In this document: positions 35,241 through 46,815 of the stretch, piece by piece
Layout of the letters: each line of letters begins with the position of its first letter
How positions within the stretch are numbered: position 1 is the stretch's first letter
Source: Chrysopilus asiliformis
Lineage: Eukaryota; Arthropoda; Insecta; Diptera; Rhagionidae
Length of the DNA: 64,000 bases
NCBI GenBank assembly: GCA_964034945.1
Contig: OZ035961.1
Coordinates: 3,640,001 to 3,704,000, forward strand
Direction: 5' to 3'
The notes under the pieces: model-generated
Told to the model about the DNA's origin: nothing
Seen by the model: only the letters and a program-made list of their open reading frames with translations
Database searches by the model: none
Position numbers and translations under genes: made by a program

Positions 35241-36640
35241 ATGTTTTAAAATATGAAACAGCCACCATTAGTACGAAAAGAACAATTTCGTGACAAATCA
35301 GGGGTTTTCCTTATCAGGCAATGAATTTTTCACCCAATCCTCATGAATTTCCTGCAATAGTTATTTAAAAATATTCAATCTAATTAATTTACGTGGAATT
35401 CTTCTAGATGAAATCAATCACAAAATCCTATATCGATATTTTGCCAATTTCGAAAAATATTTCTTCATTTGACGAGTGTTTTATTGAAGTTTTATTGATT
35501 TTACGGCTTTTTTGTAACAATAACGAATTCCTTTTATTGATTTCTATCAGATTTCAAGGGTTTTTTTTCTTCTCATGATTCGAACATGGGCATGTTTCAC
35601 ACTTATCAAACATTTTATTGAGTTCAAAGAGAGAATAATTTTTTTTTGGCATTTAGTTCGTGACGACCCATTTCAATAGAGAAATTTATGTTTTTTCGGT
35701 CGATAATTTTTTTTTGTTGGTGCCTCTTTCCCGCCATTTATTTGCGTTTTCTGTACGATTTCGATTTTCTCCGTTTATTTTATTTTATTTTTTTGTGCAG
35801 AAATCCTTTGCTCTGTAAGATATCTCAGGAGAAATCAAGGATAAATGCGTATACAAAGTTTTATGGGAAGAAGTGAATGGCAGATAGATAAATATATGAA
35901 TTTCACTTTATAGATGAGGCTCAACTTTTGATCTATGTATAAATGGCTATCATAGGGATGACAAGGACTGAAATCTGTTTGCTGGTTGAATAGGAGGCTT
36001 AAAATCATGTATGATGGGCTCTGAAAGTGTACGCTGTAAAAGAAAAGATCCTTTTCCAGTTCCAGCCGATGATGATGGCAATCTCTCAATAGGAGACTGA
36101 ACTGAACGAATGAACATAAGGAGCATCTATTAATCATCTTTTATTCAGACAGTCATCCATTGTTGCTTTAGATGAATTTTGTGTAAAATAGGAACGTAAA
36201 TCCACCCAGAAATGAATGTCGTCATGAATCAAGACGGTTTTTGTTGTTTCCTCTTAATATCCTACTAACTTTTTTTTACTGCCCGGCTCGAGAGGAAAAT
36301 ATTTGTTCTTCCTGTTTCGCAAAATCAAAAAAAAAAAAACAAACAAACTTATTTTCCCTTCTACAGTCACCACCACAGGACTGTAGAATAGAGTAACGAA
36401 AATAATTTCACCAAATTGAAAATGAAATTAGTCCTTCGAGAAATTTAACTTGGAAAATGACAAAAATAACGACAACCAGTTAGAAAGTGTCTTTGGATAT
36501 TTTCGTATAGAGTTTTAATACGATCTAATATGCTGCAAAATTAATTGGCATAGATCTATGGGAGATGTTAATAAAGAAACGAATTCACAATTTGTAGCAT
36601 AAGTACTCGTTGAGACCAATCAATTGATGATTATGTCCTA
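35241..36640. other. Non-coding stretch
   Basis: AT-rich; only short frames with poor protein character. No repeat boundaries identified. Confidence 0.45.
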
Positions 36641-36649
36641 ATTGAAAGT

Positions 36650-37165
36650 ACCAGGAAGACCGAGCCATGCTCGGCGACCTCTAAATCCTACTTTTGCTGA
36701 TTTTTGGGGAAAAACTAAATTCACATTATCTTTACAGAGCTTTTCCAGAGTTTTTTAATTCCCGATCTAGAAAGCTAGAACTAAAACTAACGCGCGATAA
36801 CAAAATTTCATAGAAATCGGTTGAGTGGTTATTGAGTAATCGCTGTCACCGATTTTTGAAACGTTGTTTTGAGACACCAGGTGAGGGTATCGAGGGGAGG
36901 GAAGTCAGGTTTGTTTTAAAAAAATCGAAAGCCCCTAGCCCCCTTAGTAATACTGTAAAGTTTCATTAAGATCGGACCACCCAATTCGAAGATACCAGGC
37001 GAGGGGTATCGAGGGGGAATTTTCTTAGAGGTGAGACCTATCTAGATCGATTCCTTGTCCCTGAAAATCCCTAACCCCCAAGTTTCATGAAAATCGTTAG
37101 GCGGGTTTTCGAAATCGTTTGTGCAGACAGACAGACAGACATTCCTCGTATTATATTATAGGATA
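36650..37165 (-). repeat. Repeat with CCGAGCCATGCTCGG hairpin and CAGACAGACAGA tail
   Basis: On the plus strand it opens with GACCGAGCCATGCTCGGCGAC (a hairpin). It holds two copies of 'ccaggtgaggg(t)atcgagggg' (about 36880 and 37000) and several 'aaaatcg-tt' blocks, and ends with CAGACAGACAGACATTCCTCG and TATTATATTATAGGA. The layout parallels 14860-15770: hairpins at one end, a tetranucleotide run and a TATA-rich terminus at the other. Confidence 0.5.
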
Positions 37166-37257
37166 ATCTAGCAGTTATGAAATTATTTATTAGGAAAAAC
37201 AGTCATGAGTTTTTTTTAGCCTTTTTTATTGCTTTTGTATAACCATAATGAACCATG

Positions 37258-37348
37258 TATAAGCCGGACTCGCACGGGACTAGGAAATTTGTCCGGCAAC
37301 AGGTTTCCATCCTATCAAGTGTCCGGCTTAGACAGGTTTTACTGTACT
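37258..37348. mobile_element. Degenerate Tigger-like MITE (about 90 bp)
   Basis: The right end, read in reverse, is CAGTAAAACCTGTCTAAGCC and GGACAC. The left end retains TAAGCCGGACTCGC but has lost its outer terminus. TA follows the right end. Probably a truncated pogo/Tigger-type miniature. Confidence 0.5.
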
Positions 37349-38146
37349 AGAAATACACGAAACACGAAAAAATCTAGAAATGACATTCTTAACACCTTTT
37401 GACGGGAAAACATTTTCCAGAGTGCAAAATTCTGTCGGTTTTTGTGAATTTTACATTCAGATTTGCTGAATTTTTCATTATGGGGCTGATATCCGCCTAA
37501 CAACCATCGTTTTTTCAACGAAATTCAAATTAATAATAAAAACCTTCTGAATTCCATGAATTTTCTGCTAAATTATATGCTCATCAGCCTTTTCCAAATT
37601 ATTAATGAATTCTAAATGCATGAAACACCATTAACCTACTTTCCAAAATCAAAACTTACCGCGCCAACAGATTGTTTATTTTGAAATTAAATTAGGGTTA
37701 CTTAATCCTTATCAAGACAATGGCTTTAATTAAAATTTTCAACACCATATAACTTCCGTGCGATTATTGAGATCCATCCTGCTACCGTAGGAAAATTCCC
37801 GGACAACGAAATTTTGCAAACTCCTTCCGTTGGCGGGAAATGGAGACGACAGGACTTCATTCAATATCAGTAATAAAAAAGGATTCAAATGCCGAAATGG
37901 GCCCGACATAATCAAAAGCCTAAAGTAATCGCTGAACGGCAAAAAATCCGATCCCATGTCCTTCGTCCTTCGCCGTTGATCTCGTCCTGAGGGCCTAAGG
38001 TGCAACATAAATAATTTTCTAGGGACAATCGTAGCTCTTTGCACTAAATAAAACATATTTGGGAACTGCAATAAAATCAGGCTATAGTGCGGATGTGTAT
38101 TTACACAGACGGCACCGGGGAGAGGGGGATTGCATCCCTTACTCAC

Positions 38147-38221
38147 ACTCTGATAGTCTATCAACTCTACATCGTCCATTCCATTTGTCGACAGTAGAGA
38201 CTCTTGGCCGCCGGGAATCAT
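38147..38221 (-). CDS. Candidate first coding exon, unknown protein
   Basis: From the ATG at 38221 (context CAAAATGAT, purine at -3), 25 complete codons reach a strong donor, GTGAGTAAGG, starting at 38146: MIPGGQESLLSTNGMDDVEL then IDYQS. The peptide is acidic, with a possible dileucine signal (ESLL), as often seen in cytosolic N-tails of membrane proteins. I do not recognise the protein. Upstream lie housekeeping-type promoter motifs. Downstream exons should lie to the left on this strand but were not identified between 28 and 38 kb. The longer open frame running on to 37739 is read-through into the intron. Confidence 0.5.
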
Positions 38222-38339
38222 TTTGCTTATGTATTCGTGTGTTTTCCTTGCATGCTAGGAGTCTGCTGGCAAAATACATAAACGTCTGCCGATTCAGGAT
38301 AAAATTAGGTCCCTCCGGCCTAAAGCTTCACAGTGGAGA

Positions 38340-38372
38340 AAATTTCCTTCCGGAAGTACCGCACATGCGCAA
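38340..38372 (-). promoter_or_regulatory. ETS and NRF-1-like promoter motifs
   Basis: A palindromic CTTCCGGAAG (38349-38356 core; ETS/GABP type) and GCACATGCGC (38361-38370; close to the NRF-1 palindrome TGCGCATGCGC) lie about 130-150 bp upstream of the ATG at 38221, in a GC-richer patch. Such pairs mark TATA-less promoters of broadly expressed genes. Confidence 0.45.
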
Positions 38373-40040
38373 CAGGAAACCCAACTTTTTGCAAGGATGT
38401 CATTTTTTCTGTTTGTATGAAAAGAGGGATTCGAGGCACGCTAAAAAACGTTCTCATGGGCAAATAAAAAAAAAACTATTTCAACGTTTGTTGATGTTTG
38501 TGAGTGTAAAAATGTGCGCGTGTTTCGAATATTCGGAACGTTTTTAAGCACAGGATATTCGGGCCAAAGTTGCCATTGGACTAAATTAATTTCTCTTGGC
38601 CGTGGTAAACGTGCTAATAATTGATTTCTGACAGTTACCCTAGTGATTTATTGATTTTCTTATTAGATTTTTGGCGTCCAACATGTGCCTCAAAGGATGT
38701 CCGCCAAATAATCGGGATTTGAAAATCAAAGATGTTTTTTTTTGTGTGGTTTAGCAAAATTCTTTTTTGCTATACAAGGTGTGTTATAAAAAATTAAATG
38801 CTCTTTTTTATAATTTGAATATTAAAATAAATATTTAGGTTCTAGCAGATGATTTTTAACATATTTTCAAAAAAAAAAATTTTCTGCTAGAAGGAAAACA
38901 TAGGAAAAACCACAATTGCCAGAGAACAATCGTCAAATACGAGGACAGACAAAATTGTTTTTTTTTTTAAATCATATTTGTTTGGGGAAGGGAAGAAGTA
39001 ATGGTCCGACTGGATTTTGATGTAAGGAAGAATTATGTAAAATTATATTTTAGACACATTTTTCCTTTATACATTTTTTGATGCGACCTTCTGTTTTTGA
39101 GGAAATTGCAAATAAATGTTTCATTTGTGTTTAACCATTGAACCATTTCTGATTCGTGGTTTTCTTGACCTTCTAGCAATGAATAATCCTATTGGAATTT
39201 CTTGGCTTATAGGTCTGCAAAAACAAAAAATAATAAAACAAAAATATTATATTATTTTTGTGGATGTTTTCACATCCAATTTCCCCCCAATAGGTCAGGC
39301 ATGTTTGCCCTGAAAACCCATCAGGAGTCTGTTTCTGGTATGGAAGCTAGCTCACCGTCATCAGAGCCTGCTTTACCAGCTTCCACGCAGGCTTCCAGGA
39401 TTACACAGGCTTCCAGGATATGCGGAGGAAAGTTTTTGTAAGAAAACTGCGTTGCAGGCAAAAGATTTTTTAGGGGTTTATTATCAAATACTCCGTCGAA
39501 TTGCATGTTTTGTCCTTTTGGCGTCTAGATTTTACTATATTTCACATCCGTTTTAGTGGTGATTTCAGCGCATTTGAAATAATCGATCCTGCGACCTTCT
39601 TAGCCTTGGCTTCTTTTGTAGACAAGGTTTTGAGGTCGGGAATACTAATACGCTATTACATAATGTCCCAAATACTTTGTTAAACATTTCGTTTTTCGGT
39701 CTCAATTAGATAAAAATTTCGATTTTTTTTGTCGATTTGAGTTATCATAATCAATAAGCTGCCTTTTCTGTTTTTTTGCTGAAAATCTCAAAGTACTGCG
39801 ATCTTATCCTGCACTGCAATCCTCTTTACTTTCCTCTTTTATGGAAGAAAAGTATTGTATCTATAACCGAAACCGACTCGAGAACGGGGCAGATATATAT
39901 TTTCTGATCAGTACGAAATCCGTTTCAGGAAAAATTATGAGGATGGCCATGCATCTGTCTGTAGGTCTGTCCGTTTTAAATAACTCGATAACGCGTTGAC
40001 CTAGCGACTTAAAATTTTTATGAATAAGTTTTACAAAAAT
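38372..40040. other. Non-coding stretch with an R1 fragment
   Basis: The region 38960-39120 is a reverse-orientation partial R1 copy (GGATTTTGATGTAAGGAAGAA, 'ttttcctttata', 'gatgcgacctt'). Elsewhere 39340-39430 holds short direct repeats of CAGGCTTCCAGGATTACA. No gene recognised. Confidence 0.45.
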
Positions 40041-40515
40041 TGTAGTTTTCTATCAACTTTTGGAAAAGTAACGGGTACCTGCCATACAATATTTTTTTAA
40101 AAAAATGTTTGATAAATGTTTTTTTACAAGGTTTTCTTTCGGGAATATTTTTCGAAACCTAAATAAATTGTTCGATACTGTGCACCGTTTTACCACCATA
40201 AATTGTTCAATACGACTCACCGTTTTCCAAAAAATTGTGAATGGTTCGATTTTGCCCATTCAACAACTTAGCCTTGTCATTTACGAGAAACGCAACTATA
40301 CAAGATTTCAAGTCTCTAGCTCAATCCTTTCAAAAATTATGATGTTGATGGACGGACAAACAGACAGACAGACAGACAGACGAACAGACAGACGGACGGA
40401 CATACGGAAATCAAAATATTTTGTCATCCCAAACTCCCTGGTGTATTCAATTCTTGTGTCCGTCGATTGGTTCGATGCGTTACAAACGGTATACTAAATC
40501 TAATATACTACTATA
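40040..40515 (-). repeat. Dispersed repeat family R1, full-length-looking copy
   Basis: Reverse complement of the block order in 3175-3600. It ends in GATGCGTTACAAACGGTATA and contains (CAGA)n at 40361-40410 where copy 1 has TCCGTCC/CTGT. The frame on the plus strand reading RTDRRTD is just this microsatellite. Confidence 0.65.
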
Positions 40516-42690
40516 TAATACAATATATCTTATAGAGTATAAAAAATGTTTAGTAGTTTTTTTAAAATATTAATGAGGGGATTTTTTTTGACGAAAATTG
40601 TTATTTTTTAAAGTGCCAGGCATAAAACCATGGGACCGTGGAACTATTCTGAAAAAAAATTGATCTTTCGGTTACAAAAAAACCTTTTCCTAAAACAAAA
40701 AAAAAAACTCATTTAAATCTGGCAGCTCTGGGAAATTGCTAAATTTTCATCTGCAATTGCGGATGACATCGCATATAAGAAAATATTAGCGTATCATTCT
40801 ATTTTCCCATTGAAATTGTAACCAATACTATGCAAAACTAGCTCCATTCGTAAAATGTTCATATAACGAGTAAGTATAGTTTCAGATTGGGTTGCCAAAA
40901 AGGATTTTCCTCGAAAGGATTTCCCACTCGCGATATAAGAAAGAAAAGGCGCGTTTCGTACAAATGTTAGTCATCACAAGCACGTGCAGAATAAAGTTTT
41001 CGCTTTAAGAAAAAAACGCAAAGAAAACAAATACAAATGCGGCAAATGTGACACAAATAAAATTTTTATTATATTTCAGGACTTTCTATCACTACTGTGG
41101 GGACAGAAAATTTTGGGGTTGTGAAAATCCATTCAATTTACTATTAAACAAAACTTACAACAACAATACCGAAGTGGAAAACGGGGGATCGACTCGGGAC
41201 TCTGGATTGTTCTTGATTATAGTTTTGAAGCCGTACAGGTACAGATTTCTCCCCTTCGAAGGAGCTTTTCTTGATAGTGTGATGTTCTTCCTTCTTGCAA
41301 TGCGCAAATCACCCCAACATACAATCAACTCCGCTAGAGTTTCGTTTTTTTATGCTGGATTTTCTTTTTTTATTTGTTTTATTCTTTTTTTTTGGGTAAG
41401 TTTAATCTTTAATACTTTATCCTGACATTCTTAATCGCACTAAACAAACACTATAGAAATTCAATACAAACACTGACCTAATAAGACAATTTCCGTAAAA
41501 AAAAATGTGATTTCGAAGCCACCAACACCACAGAAAGACCACCGAAACTCACACACGGAGGATCCGAGAAGTGGAAAACCTTTTTTTCGCAAGATAAACT
41601 ACTTTCGAAAATTTTGCATTTCTCTGAAAATCACAAACTTCCCAAAGGATTCTCCGGTTTTCCCGCAATCGAAGAAACTTTTTCAATGCAACATTCGTAC
41701 TTAATGGACTTGCAATTAATAAAAGTTGTGAAAATTTGCGTTTTTCAGATTTTCTTGGGCGATTTTCTCAAAGATTGTTTGATTGATGTTGAAAAGGTGA
41801 GGGCGACATCACGCTTTCAAGTGAGCACCGAGGAATACGTTTCCGATGGGTTCGACCGACGGGGTTCAACTGACGACGCGACGGTGAAAACCTAACGGAG
41901 AAAACCTCGAAACTGAATGTGCTCTGGCAGCTAAAGTTGGAAAAGCTTCAAGTTTTATGGGGGTGCTGCGACACACCACCCTTTTTTTATGTATATCCAC
42001 GGATGGAGTCAGTCTCACGGTATCGCACCCCCATTTTTTTCACTCAAGCCATGTGCCGGCAGAGCTTTACGTTCATAGCGCGAAGGGATGACATTTGCGG
42101 ATACTGAAATATGGGGTGAAAAGGCAATGGGGGTGGGTGGGTCAATCCAGACATCCCCACGATCACATTTTCACCCTCATTTCAATTCTAATGTCAAAAT
42201 ATGTTGGTTGTGGAGATTGGTTGCTCTGACGAACGGCGAGGTCGGACGGATGATGCGTTTTCGCTTCGGTTTTACTTTTGCTCTCGCAGACAGCGAAGAT
42301 CCCTTCGGGTCCAGGCAGGCCAGGTAATCGTCAACCATCAGGTGCTAATTATTTTAAGATGAGTTCGTAGCATAATAGAATCGAGTTGGATTTTGTTTCG
42401 GATGGGGCAGGGGGAGAGTTCAAATCATTTATCATTAAATCGATGTTAGGCAAAAGTCAAAGATTATATCTTTGTTTGGTGATTTACGTAATCGGGTTAT
42501 GCTTTTAGTTAATAAAATATATTTTGGGCAAGTAGTTTGAATTTACGAATAAATAGGGAGTAATTTTAAATCGTTGTGAAGATTATTGACGATGTTTTTG
42601 TATGCAAAATGATTTGGAAAGTTTCTGAAAACTTTCTATGCTAAAAATGGTTTTTTAAAGCCATTTTTTAATGCGGCAAATGTTTAATAC
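40516..42690. other. Non-coding stretch, GC-richer at 41500-42330
   Basis: The 41500-42330 portion has higher GC content and several 60-90-codon frames, none with recognisable family features. It could contain a promoter or untranslated exon. 42240-42330 is CpG-rich relative to its surroundings. Confidence 0.35.
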
Positions 42691-42699
42691 TAAGACGAC

Positions 42700-43115
42700 C
42701 ATTTGGTTTGGAAAGTTTTAGCTGCAAAATCCAATGACTTTCCGCATGTCCGTCCGTCTGTAATTCTGTCCATGGACACCATACTTTCCAAAGGATTGAG
42801 CTAAATACTTAAAAAAATTTATAGTTACGTTTCTCGTTAAGGGCTAGGCTAGGTTCTTGAATGGGCGAAATTCGACCATTCCTTCTCCCCTCCCCATACA
42901 AACGAAACAGTTTTTTCCAATTATCCCGAAAACAGAAGGTCATATTGAAAAGTTTATTGTCCATACATCAAAATCCACATGGCCCACTCTTTACAAGTGG
43001 AATATTTTTTCCTCGAAAAATGTGCATCATATCGAAAAATTTATAAAGATTTAATGTATTTAGAATGTGATTTTACATCACTTTTCTATACATCAAAATC
43101 AAATGGACAAATTTT
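42700..43115 (+). repeat. Dispersed repeat family R1, copy
   Basis: Contains GCATGTCCGTCCGTCTG, 'ggattgagctaa', 'cttctcccctccccatacaaacgaaac', 'cgaaaaatttataaagat' and 'catacatcaaaatc' in the same order as 3175-3600, with an internal duplication of the last blocks. Confidence 0.6.
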
Positions 43116-43736
43116 TTGTCTGTCATCATATAGAGTATTTGACGGGGGGAATTGGAAATTTTGTCCTTCTCAAACACTAGCGCCGCCACATCGCCGAAAT
43201 CGAACTATCGTTCACTGGGTACAGAGCGCCGCCACCGACCAGAACGGGAACCAGAAGTATTCGCTCGCTACTAAAATAAATTTAATAAAAACAACGAATT
43301 GGGCATTAACAACCCGAGCAATAAAACACTTAACATGTCACCAAACATAAAAATAAGGCCCGTGGCGGGGTCGAAAACGTTCAGCCGTGCCAGTAGAGGT
43401 CTAAACGACCAAAAAAACCCTTGAAACCAAATATAAGACTTGAGTAGTAAAAAATAGGGCAGGTAGGAGTAGGGACCACCAGATAGCTGGAGGAAGACAA
43501 AAAAACTAACGATTTTTAGAAGATAGAATAATGACAAATTATTAGAAACTTATAATAGTGAAGCAATCGAGGGAGAAAGAAAACGTCGCATATTTGCTGC
43601 TTCAAATGCTATTTGTGCTCGGAAATACTTTTCCTATATTTTTGGTCTCATAAATTTTGTATATTTTCATGCATGTATATTCATCTAGATTAGATAGAAA
43701 ATTTAAATTAATTAATTTCCCTTTTAAACTTTGCAG
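43116..43736. other. Upstream region of the MADF-like gene
   Basis: A GC-richer patch at 43180-43260 (GCGCCGCCACATCGCC and GCGCCGCCACCGACC) may be promoter or 5' UTR. No upstream coding exon was recognised. Confidence 0.3.
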
Positions 43737-43880
43737 AAAATGGAGCACCCTCTTGAGAAAGATGAACAAATCAAATTGATCCAATACATGAAAGAGAAGG
43801 GTCCAGTAACAAAACGTTGGTTTGACGAATTGGAAGACGTATTCCCTGGAGGTAGGTTAAAACAATTTTTATATTGTTAA

Positions 43881-43940
43881 GTGGCCCCTAGACGTGCAAT
43901 ATTTGAATATTGTGCAATATATTGACCGTCTAGGGGTTAC
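43881..43940. repeat. 60-bp hairpin (GTGGCCCCTAGACG)
   Basis: GTGGCCCCTAGACG and CGTCTAGGGGTTAC bracket TGCAATATTTGAATATTGTG. Possible miniature element; no clear target duplication. Confidence 0.5.
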
Positions 43941-44233
43941 ATTGAAAGGTTGTGCAATATATTGAAGGAATCAAGATTGGTTTGATTTTTATTGCCCAAT
44001 AAAATTTATTGTGCAGTCTGAGGGCGATTCAATATTGGCTCATTATCGTATGAAATATCGGTGAGAGTACACCTAACCATGGCTTATTTTTAAGTCATTC
44101 AACAAATGTTCATGGGTGTACTGATTTCTTTTTTTTAAATCACTCCTTCATCCATCTGCGCTTTTTTTCAAACTCTTCTTTTTGAAGTTCACAGCCAGTG
44201 CAATGGCTAGGCAACTAACTTCAATGTCATTTA

Positions 44234-44360
44234 GGGCCGTTTGCACCATCGAAACTTAGCAACTTATGTACAACTTAAATTATTTAAGTCCAAGAATTTC
44301 AACGGTTGAAGTAGGCTAACCGTAACTTATTTTTTTAAGAATCGTACGCGCAAACGAGCC
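44234..44360. mobile_element. PIF/Harbinger-like MITE (127 bp) in intron 1 of the MADF-like gene
   Basis: Ends GGGCCGTTTGCACCATCG and (reverse) GGCTCGTTTGCGCGTACG, flanked by TTA on both sides (44231-44233, 44361-44363). A second copy lacking its left end lies at 46816-46922. Confidence 0.8.
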
Positions 44361-45408
44361 TTAGAGACATGTTGACTGTTCACGAATCAAAAGTAAAATG
44401 GATTTATTGTGCAATAATATTGTACGTAATAATATTGTATGCATTTATCCGCAATATACTTTAAGCGTATTCTATTGTCAGCCTGTTTACATGACGACCT
44501 ATTTACTCTCCTTTTATTCGCTCCTTTTTTTCGTTCGTGTTTACACGCAGATTTTCTAACGAACGTGTTTTGGTTTTTTATGAAATCAAACTAAATATTT
44601 TTTTAGTTCATCCACAAGCGCTACATAATGGATGAAGAAAACTTAGAACAGCTTTCAATCACAGTTATGAAAGAGCAGAAAAAGCAGGCACCAGGCCTTC
44701 ATACACCCATTTTCAAGAAATGCTATTTTTGAAAAAAGAAAGGTAATACGATTTAATAAATTTTTTATACAATTTAATGAACATTTGTTACATATTTTTA
44801 TTTTCAGCCCGGAACAGTTTGCAGAGAAATTTAAAACATTTCCGCTAAGTAAACCTCACCGTCGTCGCACCAAAAACGTCAGGCTTACCTCTACCGAAGA
44901 GCTTGCCTCTCCCGCCAAAATCGTCAGGCTTACCTCTACCGAAGAGCCTGCCTCTCCCCCACAACCTAATCGATCGTTTTCCTCACCAAAGCTAATTGTT
45001 TTTACGGTAGTACAACAGCCCCCCACCCCGTATGCTGGGCACATACCGGTGTTGCAAATGCTGTTGACGCAAATTGATAACACCATACGAGAAATTGACC
45101 CAGTGAATTGGTGGCGTTTTGCAATGACAATGTCAAATCATTGTCAAGATCTTCGGACGGCAATGCTACCGCAAAACAAGAAATAGGTAATATTCTATAC
45201 ACGTACAAAATATTGCTTTTATATTACTTTCTTTTTTTATATTATCCCTAACATTATTATCAATTTGTATTGATACCCCTATTACGTATCTCACCTTTCT
45301 TCAAGCGACTTTACGAAAATGCGTCGTTTTGCGATAGCGTACGTTGATTTTTCTTTCAGTTTTTTCCCAGTTCATTTCACATTTAGAAATTTCGTTTTTG
45401 TGCATGCT

Positions 45409-46100
45409 TAAGGCTCCCATCTCATTTTGGCAAAAATACAGGATAAACCTGCGGAAATTAAGGATTTTACAGGATAAATTTTTCAAAATACAGGATACAG
45501 TTCCAAGTCATTTATTTGAAAAAAATTTACATAAAAAATGCAATACACTTGTGAATGTAATTATTATTGTATCATTGATTAAATGTAAAATCATTGCTTT
45601 TGTCGTCATTGTCAATTTCGAGAGTTTTATTATCAACTCACGTGTTGTATTTGTCTTTAGAAGCTATTTTCCGAAGCATTTCCGGCTGCGACGTCAGGAA
45701 TTCATAGAATTCCAAGCAAGATAGTTTCATATTGGTTTTGATCGTGAGAATCGCTTTTAATGTTTCAATTTATAAATTGAATATAAAATTTATATTCGGA
45801 CACACAAAACGAACTGTAATAATATCTTGCACAGTGTTATCAGCTTGTTTCTTGCGAGAGGCTATTTATTCTCTAGTCGCTACGAGTAGAGTGCCTAAGT
45901 GTTCATAACATTTGTGCTAGTCTGAGCAAAACAGGAACGATATACGATATTTTCCTCATTAAATCTCGGTTATACAGGCAAATACAGGTTTCTGAAAAAA
46001 AAAACAGGATCGAAAAAAAATACAGGATAGAAAAAAAATACAGGATTGCACTCAAAAATACAGGATAAACCTGTAAAATACAGGATAGATGGGAGCCTTA
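45409..46100. mobile_element. hAT-type non-autonomous element (692 bp) with 8-bp target duplication
   Basis: Termini TAAGGCTCCCATCT and AGATGGGAGCCTTA are perfect 14-bp inverted repeats. The 8-bp TGCATGCT occurs immediately outside both ends (45401-45408 and 46101-46108), as expected for hAT transposition. Subterminal regions at both ends are packed with ATACAGGAT repeats (about four near the left end in 45432-45500, about six near the right in 45980-46088), a classic arrangement for transposase-binding sites. No transposase frame is left. Confidence 0.88.
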
Positions 46101-46240
46101 TGCATGCTTTATATTTAATTCTTTAAACATTACATCAAAAATTCTTAAAAAATATATTTATAGACGAAATAATTTCAAATAGACATCAATCAAGAACTTT
46201 AATTAGAATTTTAGTCTATAAATAAGATCTTGATTCTGAT

Positions 46241-46789
46241 CAGTGGCGGCTCGTGTATATTTGAAATGAGGAGGCAAAGTTTTTTTTAGTTCTATAAAAA
46301 TTTTTATTATGTAGGAAGACGTATTCCGAATTATGTAGGAAGACCTATTCTTCTGGAGGGGAAAAGTGAAACAGAGATTGGTGTTCGTATTCTATATGTG
46401 GCAACAAGTCATAGGAGCCTAAGTCGATTTTGAGATCAAGATAAAAAGATCTGTATTTACTTTAATAGACAGAGCAATTTGGCTTAGCCTAAAAACAGAC
46501 TTAGGCCCCTATGACTTGTTGCCACAGATATATGGCTATGCTTGTTCTTAGCAAAAGCTGTATGAAAGTATTTGTACGAATCCTCTATGAAGAGAATTTG
46601 TAGTTTATGTTTTAGAGAATTCGACATTAGAGAATAGGATTTTCTTTTAAATTATTATTTTCTGAACATACAGATTTTTATACAGTCCATTATGGTATAA
46701 AAAATTAAAGGCACACGTTAGAAAAACATTTTTATAAAATGTTATGAGGAGGCAATGCCTCCGTTGCCTCCCCTATAAAGCCGCCACTG
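46241..46789. mobile_element. hAT-like element with CAGTGGCGGCT ends (549 bp)
   Basis: Left end CAGTGGCGGCTCGTG and right end AAGCCGCCACTG give an 11-bp inverted repeat of the CAGNG type common in hAT elements. GGAGGCAA repeats lie inside each end. Flanking 8-mers do not match, so the insertion is old or the ends are slightly off. Another MITE (46398-46525) is nested inside. Confidence 0.6.
46398..46525. mobile_element. Nested MITE (128 bp)
   Basis: GTGGCAACAAGTCATAGGAG then CCTAAGTC, with its near-perfect reverse complement at 46498-46525 (one mismatch in 28 bp). Lies entirely inside the hAT-like element, so it inserted later. Confidence 0.78.
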
Positions 46790-46815
46790 TTTGACGGATT
46801 TTATGAAGAGTCACA

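Larger units (their letters stand above)
43737..45186 (+). pseudogene. Three-exon MADF/Myb-SANT-like DNA-binding protein gene with one in-frame stop
   Basis: Exon A (43737-43851) follows TTGCAG and ends GGAG/GTAGGT. Exon B (44607-44742) follows TTTTTTTAG and ends AAAG/GTAATA. Exon C (44808-45186) follows TTTTCAG and ends at TAG. Phases agree through both junctions (1, then 2), which argues for a real gene. From ATG 43740 the product begins MEHPLEKDEQIKLIQYMKEK and contains RWFDELEDVFPG, then in exon B RKLRTAFNHSYERAEKAGTR and SYTHFQEMLFLKKER. Exon C gives SPEQFAEKFKTFPL, basic PHRRRTKN, a duplicated VRLTSTEE-ASP motif and a final PVNWWRFAMTMSNHC helix. The helical, Trp/Arg-rich part resembles MADF or Myb/SANT-like domains of transposon-derived regulators. 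The only break is a TGA early in exon B (44632-44634, after HNG). It could be a recent nonsense mutation, an error, or a missed short splice. A MITE sits in intron 1. Confidence 0.55.

Noticed and set aside
38059..38547. 162-codon plus-strand ORF
   Set aside because: Opposite the candidate first exon and promoter; composition shows no family features, and the minus-strand signals (ATG context, donor, ETS/NRF-1-like motifs) explain the GC-rich patch better.
40105..40497. 130-codon plus-strand ORF
   Set aside because: Lies across the reverse R1 repeat and its CAGA microsatellite; similar frames come from other R1 copies.
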